A stretch of 19,306 nt of DNA, from positions 1 to 19,306 of the forward strand of contig JBDSOC010000161.1 of the NCBI GenBank assembly GCA_039915085.1, written 5' to 3'. A program made the translations under genes and the position numbers. Under the pieces are notes generated by a model that did no database searches, was not told the DNA's origin, and saw only the letters and a program-made list of their open reading frames with translations. This document shows, piece after piece, positions 7,079 to 13,867 of this stretch. How positions within the stretch are numbered: the stretch's first letter is position 1; each line of letters begins with the position of its first letter. The stretch is from JACMLD01 sp039915085. Its GTDB lineage: Bacteria > Bacteroidota > Bacteroidia > Chitinophagales > Chitinophagaceae.

Positions 7079-8689
7079 ATGAAAAATATTTTTCTAACAA
7101 CAGCCATTTGTGTTTTTACAATCATCTTGGCTGCAGGATTTCTGTCATGCAGGAAAACACTGGACGTTGCACCATACAATTCGTTTACAGATGCAACCGC
7201 GTTTACTAGTTCTGCAAGAGTGGAAGCGGCAGTAAATGGTGCGTACGATGCAGCACAAAGCGGATTTTATGCAGGCGGCGCAGTGCGTGGCTATCCTTTT
7301 GGAGCCGCCAATGTTGAGCAGGGCGATATGCGGGGAGAAGACATGCTGAACGATGCATTGTTTTACCAGGGCACCTATGAGACAGCTTATAATCCCTCGT
7401 CGGCCAACCAGGAATTTATGTTCAGTACACTGTATGCTTTAATAAACAGGTGTAATCTTGTTATTAAAGGAGTAAATGATGCTGTTACAAAAAATATTAT
7501 CACAGCGGCCAAAGGAAACCAGTATATTGGTGAATGCCGCTTTCTGAGAGCAATGGCACACCATGAATTATTGATAAATTATGCACGGCCATACAGTGAT
7601 GGCAACGGATCAAAGCAGGGCATCATTTACCGCGATTTTCCTGTTGCACTTGATGAAGAGCTGCGTGCTGCCAAAGCGTTAACAAGAACAAATGTTGCAG
7701 AAAACTATGCAAAGATCCTGGAAGACCTTGATTATGCTGAAGCTAATCTGCCGGCTATCGTTCCAGATTTAACCGGTGCAGGCATTAAAACATTCAGGGC
7801 AGCTAAGGCAGCAGTTATAGCATTAAAAATGAGGGTTAAGCTGCATAAGGGTGACTGGGCAGCAGTAATTACAGAGGGAAATAAATTGGTTCCATTAAAT
7901 GCGCCATTTGTTAGCCCGGTCGGCGGATGGAAACTCACCACCAACCCTGGAGATCCTTTTATGGCTCCCTGGAATTCGGATGAAAGTATCTTCTCTGTAA
8001 AAAATGCAGCTACAGATAATGGTGGCGTAAACGGAGGTATGGCAAACATGTTCGGTTCACCGGAAAGTAACGGCCGGGGTCTGGTAAAAGTAAGCCCGGT
8101 AGTTTTTAATTTACCCCAATGGAAATGTGATGATAAGCGCAGGAGCCTGCTGATAAGTTATACTGCTACAGGTAAAACAAACTATTTTACTACCAAATAC
8201 AAAGATGCCGCTACCAGTACAGATGCGTGTCCGCAAATAAGATATGCTGAAGTATTATTAATGCTCGCGGAGGCTGAATCAAGAAATATTGGTAATGTAA
8301 GCAGCAGGGCAATAGATTTATTAAACGCGGTACGAAACCGTTCACTGGCAAGTCCTGCTGCCCAGCAATACATACTTGCTGATTTTGTAACAAAAAATGA
8401 TCTAACCAAAGCAATATTAGCTGAAAGAAGAATTGAGTTTATTGCAGAAGGAAAACGCTGGGCCGATATACACCGGCTGGCAACAGATCCGCTGTTCAGC
8501 ACGAATGGAATACCCGCTAAAATAGGTACAGGCAGCGCTACCACCACCATGTATTCCTGCGGGGCCGGTAGTTCAGCATACACAACGGCCATTGGCGCAA
8601 TCCCTTATGCAGACTTCAGGTTTATATGGCCTGTTCCTCTATCAGAAATACAGCAAAATCCCAATTATACGCAAAACCCTGGGTATTAA
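7079..8689 (+). CDS. RagB/SusD family outer membrane lipoprotein
   Basis: This 536-residue surface lipoprotein forms the lid of the SusC channel and binds substrate. The N-terminus is a lipoprotein signal (hydrophobic segment, then GFLSC with Cys24 as the probable lipidated residue, followed by RKTLDVAPYNSFTDA, a typical SusD start). TPR-like helices follow, for example ECRFLRAMAHHELLINYARPYSD and AEVLLMLAEAESR. The C-terminal family blocks AILAERRIEFIAEGKRWADIHRL and FIWPVPLSEIQQNPNYTQNPGY are fully present. It lies 17 bp after susC and is certainly in the same operon. No glycoside hydrolase, sulfatase or peptidase is adjacent, so the substrate stays unassigned. Length is within the family range. 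Confidence 0.95.
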   Translation: MKNIFLTTAICVFTIILAAGFLSCRKTLDVAPYNSFTDATAFTSSARVEAAVNGAYDAAQSGFYAGGAVRGYPFGAANVEQGDMRGEDMLNDALFYQGTYETAYNPSSANQEFMFSTLYALINRCNLVIKGVNDAVTKNIITAAKGNQYIGECRFLRAMAHHELLINYARPYSDGNGSKQGIIYRDFPVALDEELRAAKALTRTNVAENYAKILEDLDYAEANLPAIVPDLTGAGIKTFRAAKAAVIALKMRVKLHKGDWAAVITEGNKLVPLNAPFVSPVGGWKLTTNPGDPFMAPWNSDESIFSVKNAATDNGGVNGGMANMFGSPESNGRGLVKVSPVVFNLPQWKCDDKRRSLLISYTATGKTNYFTTKYKDAATSTDACPQIRYAEVLLMLAEAESRNIGNVSSRAIDLLNAVRNRSLASPAAQQYILADFVTKNDLTKAILAERRIEFIAEGKRWADIHRLATDPLFSTNGIPAKIGTGSATTTMYSCGAGSSAYTTAIGAIPYADFRFIWPVPLSEIQQNPNYTQNPGY

Positions 8690-8724
8690 CATCGCGTATA
8701 AAAAATTAAATAAAAACAACACTT

Positions 8725-8732
8725 TATTTTTG
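8725..8732 (+). promoter_or_regulatory. Possible Bacteroidota -7 box
   Basis: TATTTTTG fits TAnnTTTG and sits between susD and the small membrane-protein gene. It is 112 bp upstream of that gene's ATG in very AT-rich DNA, and no -33 TTTG is visible at the right distance, so it may be a chance match. Confidence 0.25.
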
Positions 8733-8843
8733 GTAATACCTGCAGATAAAAACAATAAAGAATCTTATCTTAAATAAATAATAACAAAATTTCCCTTCAC
8801 AATAAAAAATACAAGCCATATTTTAATTTAAAATTCCCATCTT

Positions 8844-9368
8844 ATGCCTGATAAAATAAACAATCCCCCCGTAAAATTTTCGTTAAAAACAATATTGCTA
8901 AGCGGATTGCTGGTGGGTACCCTGGATATATCATCGGCATTTGTAGATTATTATATTGCTACCGGCAAAAACCCTTTGACAGTTCTTACCTATGTAGCCA
9001 GTGGCGCTTTTGGCAAATCTGTAATAGGGAGTGACAGTGCAGGCATGATGCTGATGGGTTTACTTTTTCATTATATAATTGCATTTTCCTTCACTATCTT
9101 TTTTTTCTGGTTGTATTCAAGGAGCCGTTTATTACCCGCAAACTGGGTATTGAGGGGCTTTGTTTACGGAATATTTATCTGGATAATAATGAATTTAGTA
9201 GTTGTGCAATTGTCGGGCGTACCGCATGGCCCAATCAGCGCCATGAAAATTACCAAAGTAATAAAGTCCGCCCTCATTCTTATATTTATGATAGCCCTGC
9301 CCTTGTCTTTCATTGCGCACAGGTATTCAATAGCAAAAGCTGAAAGAAAACAGGAAAGTGATTTGTAA
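8844..9368 (+). CDS. Uncharacterised membrane protein with about four transmembrane helices
   Basis: This 174-residue integral membrane protein was not recognised with certainty. Hydrophobic segments lie at about residues 16-36 (ILLSGLLVGTLDISSAFVDYY), 66-90 (MMLMGLLFHYIIAFSFTIFFFWL), 100-122 (VLRGFVYGIFIWIIMNLVVV) and 138-158 (SALILIFMIALPLSFIAHRY). The N-terminus is short and polar and the C-terminal tail is charged (AKAERKQESDL). The arrangement recalls small four-helix proteins of the YagU/DUF1440 kind, which I can suggest only weakly. It starts 154 bp after susD, too far to assume co-transcription, and precedes a histidine kinase by 128 bp. It has no obvious catalytic or metal-binding motif. 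Confidence 0.75.
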   Translation: MPDKINNPPVKFSLKTILLSGLLVGTLDISSAFVDYYIATGKNPLTVLTYVASGAFGKSVIGSDSAGMMLMGLLFHYIIAFSFTIFFFWLYSRSRLLPANWVLRGFVYGIFIWIIMNLVVVQLSGVPHGPISAMKITKVIKSALILIFMIALPLSFIAHRYSIAKAERKQESDL

Positions 9369-9415
9369 CCTTTACGGTCTCATTGACTGGCTGGATTATT
9401 ATTGAGTTTGTTAGG

Positions 9416-9432
9416 ATGAAATGGCATTTCAT
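9416..9432. promoter_or_regulatory. 17-bp perfect dyad upstream of the histidine kinase operon
   Basis: ATGAAATG-G-CATTTCAT has 8-bp arms that are perfect inverted repeats around one G. It lies 47 bp after the stop of the membrane-protein gene and 64 bp before the kinase ATG. A further half-site-like ATTTCATG follows at 9439-9446. It could be an operator for the kinase/regulator operon or, as a 7-bp RNA stem with a GGC loop, a 3'-end hairpin of the upstream gene. There is no T-tract after it. Confidence 0.4.
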
Positions 9433-9496
9433 TGACGATTTCATGCCGTTTACGTGCAATTCAGAATAGATAATAATTTTACCGATTTTTGCCGGA

Positions 9497-10561
9497 ATGA
9501 AAAGGGCATCGCTTCATGTGTTGTTTTGGGTATCATATCTTGGAGAAGATACACTGCTGGCCTATTTATGGGATGGGGCCAGGTTTACCAATTTATCCGT
9601 TGCGGCAAAAATATTACTGTGCTTTAAATTATGTGCGGCCTTACTTCCCTTAAAAATATTATTTACCTACCTGGTTTTATATTTAATTCTCGACAGGCTC
9701 TTAAAACAAAGCAATCGTCTTTTTCTGAATATTGTATACCTGGTGCTGTCAGTGATGATTACGTTATTGCTGCTGAGGGCCACAGATATTTTTTTTATTT
9801 ACCCGGTAATCTACCAGGAGCTGTTGAAAACACCTTCATTCTTCGGGCCCTTTGCTTTTCTTTTTAACCTGATTGATCTCGGTTTTGTATCTGGGCTGGC
9901 CATCGCTATACGGCAGCTTCGCCTTCAGCTGGCAGGAATGGAAAGAGAAAAATTGCTGATTAAAGAAAAACTTGAAGCGGAATTAAAATTTTTAAAAAAT
10001 CAGACAAATCCACACTTCCTCTTCAATACGCTTAATAACATTTATGCACTGGCAAGGAAGAAATCAGATAGTACAGCTGATGTGGTAATGAAATTATCTA
10101 AAATATTGAGATTCATGTTGTATGAATCGGGCCGGAAATTTATTACAATAGCAGAAGAAATCAAACTAATTGAAGACTATATAGACCTGGAAAAAATAAG
10201 GTATAACGAAAACCTGCATGTTGTATTTACAAAAGAAATCGACAATGATGCACAGGAAGTATCACCGTTACTTTTATTGCCATTTGTTGAAAATGCATTC
10301 AAACACGGAGTAAGTGAATCTTTTTTTGACTCGACCGTAAAAATAGAAATCATATTGCAGCAAGGGCGTCTTCTTTTTAAAATTGAAAACACAAAAGAAG
10401 ATGAAGAGGCAAAACAGGATGCCAACAGCAAGATTGGCCTCTTAAATATTAAAAGGCAATTAGAACTGATGTACAGCGATCATAGCCTGTTGGTAGATAA
10501 TCAGCCAAAAACATTTAAAGTAAGTCTTAATATTAACCTGGATAAACATGGAGAAATATAA
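9497..10561 (+). CDS. LytS/YehU-type sensor histidine kinase (His_kinase family, PF06580-like)
   Basis: This 354-residue kinase has about four membrane helices in its first 140 residues and no large extracytoplasmic domain, so sensing is probably in or at the membrane. A coiled-coil linker of about 20-25 residues (ERE...KEKLEAELKFLKNQ) leads to the phospho-acceptor motif NQTNPHFLFNTLNNIYAL with His173. The ATPase domain follows, with the N-box LLLLPFVENAFKHGV and the glycine motif KIGLLNIKRQLELMY. This is the typical build of Bacteroidota LytS-like kinases that phosphorylate LytTR regulators. Its 3' end overlaps the next gene by 14 bp, indicating translational coupling with its cognate regulator. 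The signal is unknown. Confidence 0.94.
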   Translation: MKRASLHVLFWVSYLGEDTLLAYLWDGARFTNLSVAAKILLCFKLCAALLPLKILFTYLVLYLILDRLLKQSNRLFLNIVYLVLSVMITLLLLRATDIFFIYPVIYQELLKTPSFFGPFAFLFNLIDLGFVSGLAIAIRQLRLQLAGMEREKLLIKEKLEAELKFLKNQTNPHFLFNTLNNIYALARKKSDSTADVVMKLSKILRFMLYESGRKFITIAEEIKLIEDYIDLEKIRYNENLHVVFTKEIDNDAQEVSPLLLLPFVENAFKHGVSESFFDSTVKIEIILQQGRLLFKIENTKEDEEAKQDANSKIGLLNIKRQLELMYSDHSLLVDNQPKTFKVSLNINLDKHGEI

Positions 10562-11273
10562 TTGTATTATAGTAGAAGACGAGCCACTTGCAGCAGAAAT
10601 ACTGGAAGATTATGTCAGGCAAATCGGTTTCCTTGAATTAAGAGGGGTATGCCGGAATGCTATCAGCGCTATGGAAATATTACAGGAGAACAGGATCGAC
10701 CTGATTTTTCTTGATATTCATTTACCAAAAATAAAAGGTATTGATTTTGTAAAGACGCTGAAAAATCCGCCAAAAATAATTATTACTTCTGCCTACCAGG
10801 AGTATGCATTGCAAGGATATGAGTTAAACGTTATTGATTATTTGCTAAAGCCCATTGAGTTTAACAGGTTCCTGATGGCAGTAAATAAAATAAAAATACA
10901 AAATGAAAGCACAAGGATTAATGCAAATTTATCTCTTGCCACAGGTGATCAGGCAGAAAAATCTCATTTGTTTTTTAATGTGAGCAAAAAGAAAGTAAAA
11001 ATTTATATTGATGATATTTTATATGTTGAAAGCCTGAAGGAATATATAAAGATTGTTACCAATGGCAAATCAATTCTCACAAAATTTCAATTAAACCAGG
11101 TAGAGGAATTGCTTTCAAAAGGAAAATTTATCAGGGTCCACCGCTCATTCATTGTTGCCAAAGCCAAAATTGAAGCTTTTTCTGCAACAGAAGTTGAAAT
11201 AGCAGGAAAAGAAATTCCCATTGGAAGAAGTTATAAAGAATATGTTTTGTCCAACCTTGCTATTATTAATTAG
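10548..11273 (+). CDS. LytTR-family response regulator
   Basis: This 241-residue regulator pairs with the upstream kinase, whose end it overlaps by 14 bp. The receiver domain (residues 1-120) has the acidic pair Glu10-Asp11, phospho-acceptor Asp56 in LIFLDIHLP, Thr80 and Lys101 in DYLLKPIEF. The C-terminal LytTR DNA-binding domain covers about 135-238, with the family blocks DDILYVESLKEYIKI, FIRVHRSFIVA and IPIGRSYKEYV. Such regulators bind direct repeats in target promoters. Likely targets are not obvious; the preceding membrane protein and the susCD operon are the nearest candidates. A weak 6-bp hairpin (11269-11274 with 11284-11289) lies in the short gap before the convergent gene. Confidence 0.94.
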   Translation: MEKYNCIIVEDEPLAAEILEDYVRQIGFLELRGVCRNAISAMEILQENRIDLIFLDIHLPKIKGIDFVKTLKNPPKIIITSAYQEYALQGYELNVIDYLLKPIEFNRFLMAVNKIKIQNESTRINANLSLATGDQAEKSHLFFNVSKKKVKIYIDDILYVESLKEYIKIVTNGKSILTKFQLNQVEELLSKGKFIRVHRSFIVAKAKIEAFSATEVEIAGKEIPIGRSYKEYVLSNLAIIN

Positions 11274-11298
11274 CGCGGTCATTGCTAATAACTAAAAT

Positions 11299-11934
11299 TT
11301 ATATCTCATTATTTTCTCCCAGGTCTTCCAGTATTAATTGCAATTGCCGCAGCGGACCTTTAAAACGTTTTTTATTTTCAGCGTATACAGCCAGGCAGAA
11401 AATAGAAACAATAATTATGTAAGCAATTACAAATCCGGCCAGGTTCGCTTCTGCCCCGCCGGGCACATACAATTTAAATACCAGCACAATAAAAACAAAA
11501 CAAATTGCCGGAATAAGAAACAGTTCAAAAAATTTCTTGAACCGAAAAAATGAAAACAGCACCCTGTATTGATTTTTAATATTACTGGCTATATCAGGCA
11601 GAGACGAATTCAATTTTTCTGCAGTCATCATTTTCATGCACTTTATTTTGTGTAACAACATGAATGTAAATGGAACATAGAATATTATTCCCGCCAGGGA
11701 CCATAACATAATAAAGTCATTTCCCCAATATTTTATAAACAGATGGCTCAAAAAGGCATAAGTGACAACCTGAAAGACAAAAGAGGCCCAAAAATATGCT
11801 ATCACATTCCTTTGTTCTTTACTTATTTTTTTTCTAATCACTTCTTCAAACGATTGCCTGCTGATTGGTATAAAACCAATTTCTTCACCTGTATTCTTTT
11901 CCCAGTACTTTTTGATGTTTTCAAACGATTCCAT
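11299..11934 (-). CDS. Membrane protein linked to an ECF sigma factor, unknown function
   Basis: This 211-residue protein starts 14 bp downstream of the sigma-factor stop, so the two are co-transcribed. The first 45 residues are polar and cytoplasmic (MESFENIKKYWEKNTGEEIG, then a Lys/Glu-rich helix). Four hydrophobic helices follow at about 46-68, 75-95, 135-155 and 165-185, with a charged C-terminus (ENKKRFKGPLRQLQLILEDLGENNEI). The position is that of an anti-sigma factor and the N-terminal helix could contact the sigma factor. However, there is no zinc-binding HxxxCxxC (ZAS) motif, no FecR domain and no large periplasmic domain. Small multi-helix proteins are common next to sigma genes in Bacteroidota. 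An anti-sigma role is inference only. Confidence 0.82.
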   Translation of the reverse strand: MESFENIKKYWEKNTGEEIGFIPISRQSFEEVIRKKISKEQRNVIAYFWASFVFQVVTYAFLSHLFIKYWGNDFIMLWSLAGIIFYVPFTFMLLHKIKCMKMMTAEKLNSSLPDIASNIKNQYRVLFSFFRFKKFFELFLIPAICFVFIVLVFKLYVPGGAEANLAGFVIAYIIIVSIFCLAVYAENKKRFKGPLRQLQLILEDLGENNEI

Positions 11935-11948
11935 AATAATAAATTTAT

Positions 11949-12458
11949 TTAAATACTATTTCTTAACTGCTCTTCAAGTTTCCGCTTAATCCTGACCAGG
12001 CGCACACTGGTATTTGTTTTAGTGAGGCCGGTTATTAAAGCAATTTCTTCGTAAGAATAATCTTCTAGATACAATAAAATAATTGCTTTGTCTATTGGTG
12101 ACAAGGTATCAATTGCTGTATACAGCAGGCGCATATTCATTTCTTTATGATCTTCCCCTATGCTTTCCGGCAATTGATGGTAGGTTTCGTTTAGTTCTTC
12201 CCTACGTGGTATCCGAGCCTTTTTCTTTATATGGGTGATTGCTGTATTGAGTGCTATTCTATACATCCAGGTGGAGAATTTGGAATTGCCTTTAAAAGCA
12301 GGATATGATTTCCATAGCTGGTAAAGAATTTCCTGGAACACATCCTCTCTTTCCGGTGAGCCATTAAAATATATATTACAAACACGGTGAATAATACCGG
12401 TATTACCATTGATATGTTGCAGAAACTCTTCCTTATAATCGCCATTAATCATGTACAA
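11949..12458 (-). CDS. ECF-type RNA polymerase sigma-70 factor
   Basis: This 169-residue extracytoplasmic-function sigma factor has region 2 at about residues 15-80, including EREDVFQEILYQLWKSY and FKGNSKFSTWMYRIALNTA, the usual core-binding and -10 recognition helices. Region 4 is at about 112-165: DKAIILLYLEDYSYEEIALI and then TNTSVRLVRIKRKLEEQL, the -35 recognition helix. Region 3 is absent, as expected. Two possible starts, MYM and two codons later MIN, differ by 6 bp; neither has a strong Shine-Dalgarno. It is the first gene of a two-gene minus-strand operon and diverges from a pfkB kinase gene across 287 bp containing a perfect dyad. No FecR gene follows, so it is not a standard Fec-type iron or TonB-signalling sigma. 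Confidence 0.93.
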   Translation of the reverse strand: MYMINGDYKEEFLQHINGNTGIIHRVCNIYFNGSPEREDVFQEILYQLWKSYPAFKGNSKFSTWMYRIALNTAITHIKKKARIPRREELNETYHQLPESIGEDHKEMNMRLLYTAIDTLSPIDKAIILLYLEDYSYEEIALITGLTKTNTSVRLVRIKRKLEEQLRNSI

Positions 12459-12550
12459 TGCTTTGCCTGAATTAATATACTATAATTAGTAAGCAATTAC
12501 ACTGAAAAACTACAAAAAGAAGGGAATAATTTTTTTATACGCAGAGACTA

Positions 12551-12567
12551 TATTACACGCTGTAATA
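12551..12567. promoter_or_regulatory. Perfect 7-3-7 dyad in the sigma/pfkB divergent intergenic region
   Basis: TATTACA-CGC-TGTAATA is a perfect inverted repeat with 7-bp arms. It lies 92 bp upstream of the sigma-factor start (minus strand) and 178 bp upstream of the pfkB start, in the only divergent promoter region of this part of the window. Its size and ATTACA/TGTAAT arms fit a dimeric-repressor operator; the binding protein is unknown. No T-tract follows on either strand. Confidence 0.45.
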
Positions 12568-12695
12568 ATTCCAGCTAAAACGAAAAAATCACTTGTTTAA
12601 CCAGCTAACAGCGGGTAAAGTGTCAGCCCGGCTTAAAGTAAGATAAAAGATTTCATAGAAATGTATTTTAGTGGCGGATTAAACGGTCTATTTTT

Positions 12696-12703
12696 TATAT
12701 TTG
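12696..12703 (+). promoter_or_regulatory. Probable -7 promoter box for the pfkB gene
   Basis: TATATTTG matches the Bacteroidota -7 consensus TAnnTTTG exactly and is followed by C, as in many strong examples. It would give a leader of about 35 nt before the ATG at 12746. A clear -33 TTTG/TTG at 19-21 bp upstream is not visible, so the call rests on the -7 box and its position. Confidence 0.5.
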
Positions 12704-12710
12704 CAGTAAG

Positions 12711-12723
12711 CCTGATTATCAGG
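12711..12723. promoter_or_regulatory. 13-bp dyad at the predicted pfkB transcription start
   Basis: CCTGAT-T-ATCAGG is a perfect 6-bp inverted repeat around one T. It begins 7 bp after the predicted -7 box and ends 22 bp before the pfkB ATG, overlapping the expected start site. A one-base spacer is too short for an RNA loop, so a DNA operator that would block transcription initiation is the more natural reading. Confidence 0.4.
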
Positions 12724-12745
12724 ATGACATCTTATATTAAACAGC

Positions 12746-13654
12746 ATGTATGACATTTGTGGAGTTGGGCATATAACTTTAGATAAAGTAATAACACCGA
12801 ATTCGGTTAAATATATGCCAGGGGGCACTTCTTATTACTTTTCGAATGCCATCAGGAATATGCATCTCAATTATTTGCTTGTTACCTCACTCGGTGATGG
12901 TGAAATGCATACAGTTACCAGCCTGCGTTCATTGGGAATAGAAATCAATGCATATCAAAGTGCGTACTCGGTATATTTTGAAAATATTTATTCAGACAAT
13001 GTAGATCACCGTACACAAAGAGTTTTACGAAAAGCTGATCCTTTTTCAATCGATCAGCTCAAAGACATCCGTGCAAAAATTTTTCATCTTGGTCCATTGC
13101 TTGCCGATGACATGTCTGCAGGTTTTATCAAAGACCTCTCCGAAAGAGGATGTGTTTCTTTAGATGTACAGGGCTTTTTGCGCACGGTTGAACACTTGAA
13201 TGTAGTGCTTACAGACTGGCCAAAAAAAATGGAGACACTGAAATACATTGATATTTTAAAAGCGAATGACCAGGAAATGGAAGTAATTACCGGTCTTACA
13301 GATGTGCGGGCCGGCGCAAAACTTTTATCTGAATGGGGCATTAAAGAAGTAGTAATCACACTTGGCAGCAGGGGTTCCGTAATTTATACAGATGGAATAT
13401 TTTATGATATTCCAGTTTTTATTCCAAACAATATATCGGACACTACCGGTTGTGGTGATACTTATATGGCGGGTTATTTGTCTCAGCGTATACTTGGAAA
13501 AGAACCACAGGAGGCAGGCGAATTTGCCTCTGCTATGGCAGCATTAAAAATTGAGTCGTACGGACCATTTACAGGTACCCCGGAAGACGTATTTACTTTT
13601 ATGGCAAGGCGGACCAATGGAGATATACCAGTTTTAAACCTGAGCCTGCAGTAG
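12746..13654 (+). CDS. PfkB/ribokinase-family carbohydrate kinase
   Basis: This 302-residue cytosolic kinase transfers phosphate from ATP to a sugar, nucleoside or polyol. The N-terminal strand and substrate loop are visible as ICGVGHITLDKVI and MPGGTSYYFSNAI (the GG substrate-binding motif). The C-terminal family signature is DTTGCGDTYMAGYL with catalytic base Asp238; the anion-hole loop reads TGCGD, where TGAGD is usual, so Cys236 replaces Ala. VVITLGSRGSVIY before it is the usual ATP-site strand. The N-terminal half resembles the inositol-kinase-like branch of the family, but I cannot name the substrate. It is transcribed alone, with its own -7 box and a dyad at the start site, and is followed by a hairpin 2 bp after the stop. 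Confidence 0.92.
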   Translation: MYDICGVGHITLDKVITPNSVKYMPGGTSYYFSNAIRNMHLNYLLVTSLGDGEMHTVTSLRSLGIEINAYQSAYSVYFENIYSDNVDHRTQRVLRKADPFSIDQLKDIRAKIFHLGPLLADDMSAGFIKDLSERGCVSLDVQGFLRTVEHLNVVLTDWPKKMETLKYIDILKANDQEMEVITGLTDVRAGAKLLSEWGIKEVVITLGSRGSVIYTDGIFYDIPVFIPNNISDTTGCGDTYMAGYLSQRILGKEPQEAGEFASAMAALKIESYGPFTGTPEDVFTFMARRTNGDIPVLNLSLQ

Positions 13655-13656
13655 CA

Positions 13657-13675
13657 TGGAATAATTTTTATTCCA
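13657..13675 (+). terminator. Hairpin after pfkB (8-bp stem, TTT loop)
   Basis: TGGAATAA and TTATTCCA are perfect complements around a TTT loop, beginning 2 bp after the pfkB stop. The downstream bases (ATCTTAAAAAC) do not form a U-tract, so it is a hairpin-type 3' end and not a classical intrinsic terminator. Confidence 0.5.
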
Positions 13676-13810
13676 ATCTTAAAAACAACAATGCGGTTTT
13701 TACTATAGCATGGTACTTCTTACGCTGATAACCATCGCGTAAAGAGTATTGCCTGAATTGCCGTTGCTGTCATTTTATTTCTCCTTCTAATATTTTTATC
13801 CGTAATATAG

Positions 13811-13818
13811 TATGTTTG
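13811..13818 (+). promoter_or_regulatory. Probable -7 promoter box for the carboxylesterase gene
   Basis: TATGTTTG fits TAnnTTTG and would place transcription start about 43 bp before the ATG at 13868. No good -33 element is seen at the expected distance. Confidence 0.45.
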
Positions 13819-13867
13819 TATGCTTTAAATTTGATCCGCGGGGTTTTAATACTACTAAAATTTTTTT

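Noticed and set aside
8182..8592. 136-codon minus-strand frame inside susD
   Set aside because: It is a shadow of the conserved C-terminal half of susD, without a recognisable domain or spacing of its own.
8592..8777. 61-codon frame overlapping the end of susD
   Set aside because: Its first half is another frame of conserved SusD sequence and the rest is AT-rich low-complexity peptide; no start signal is visible.
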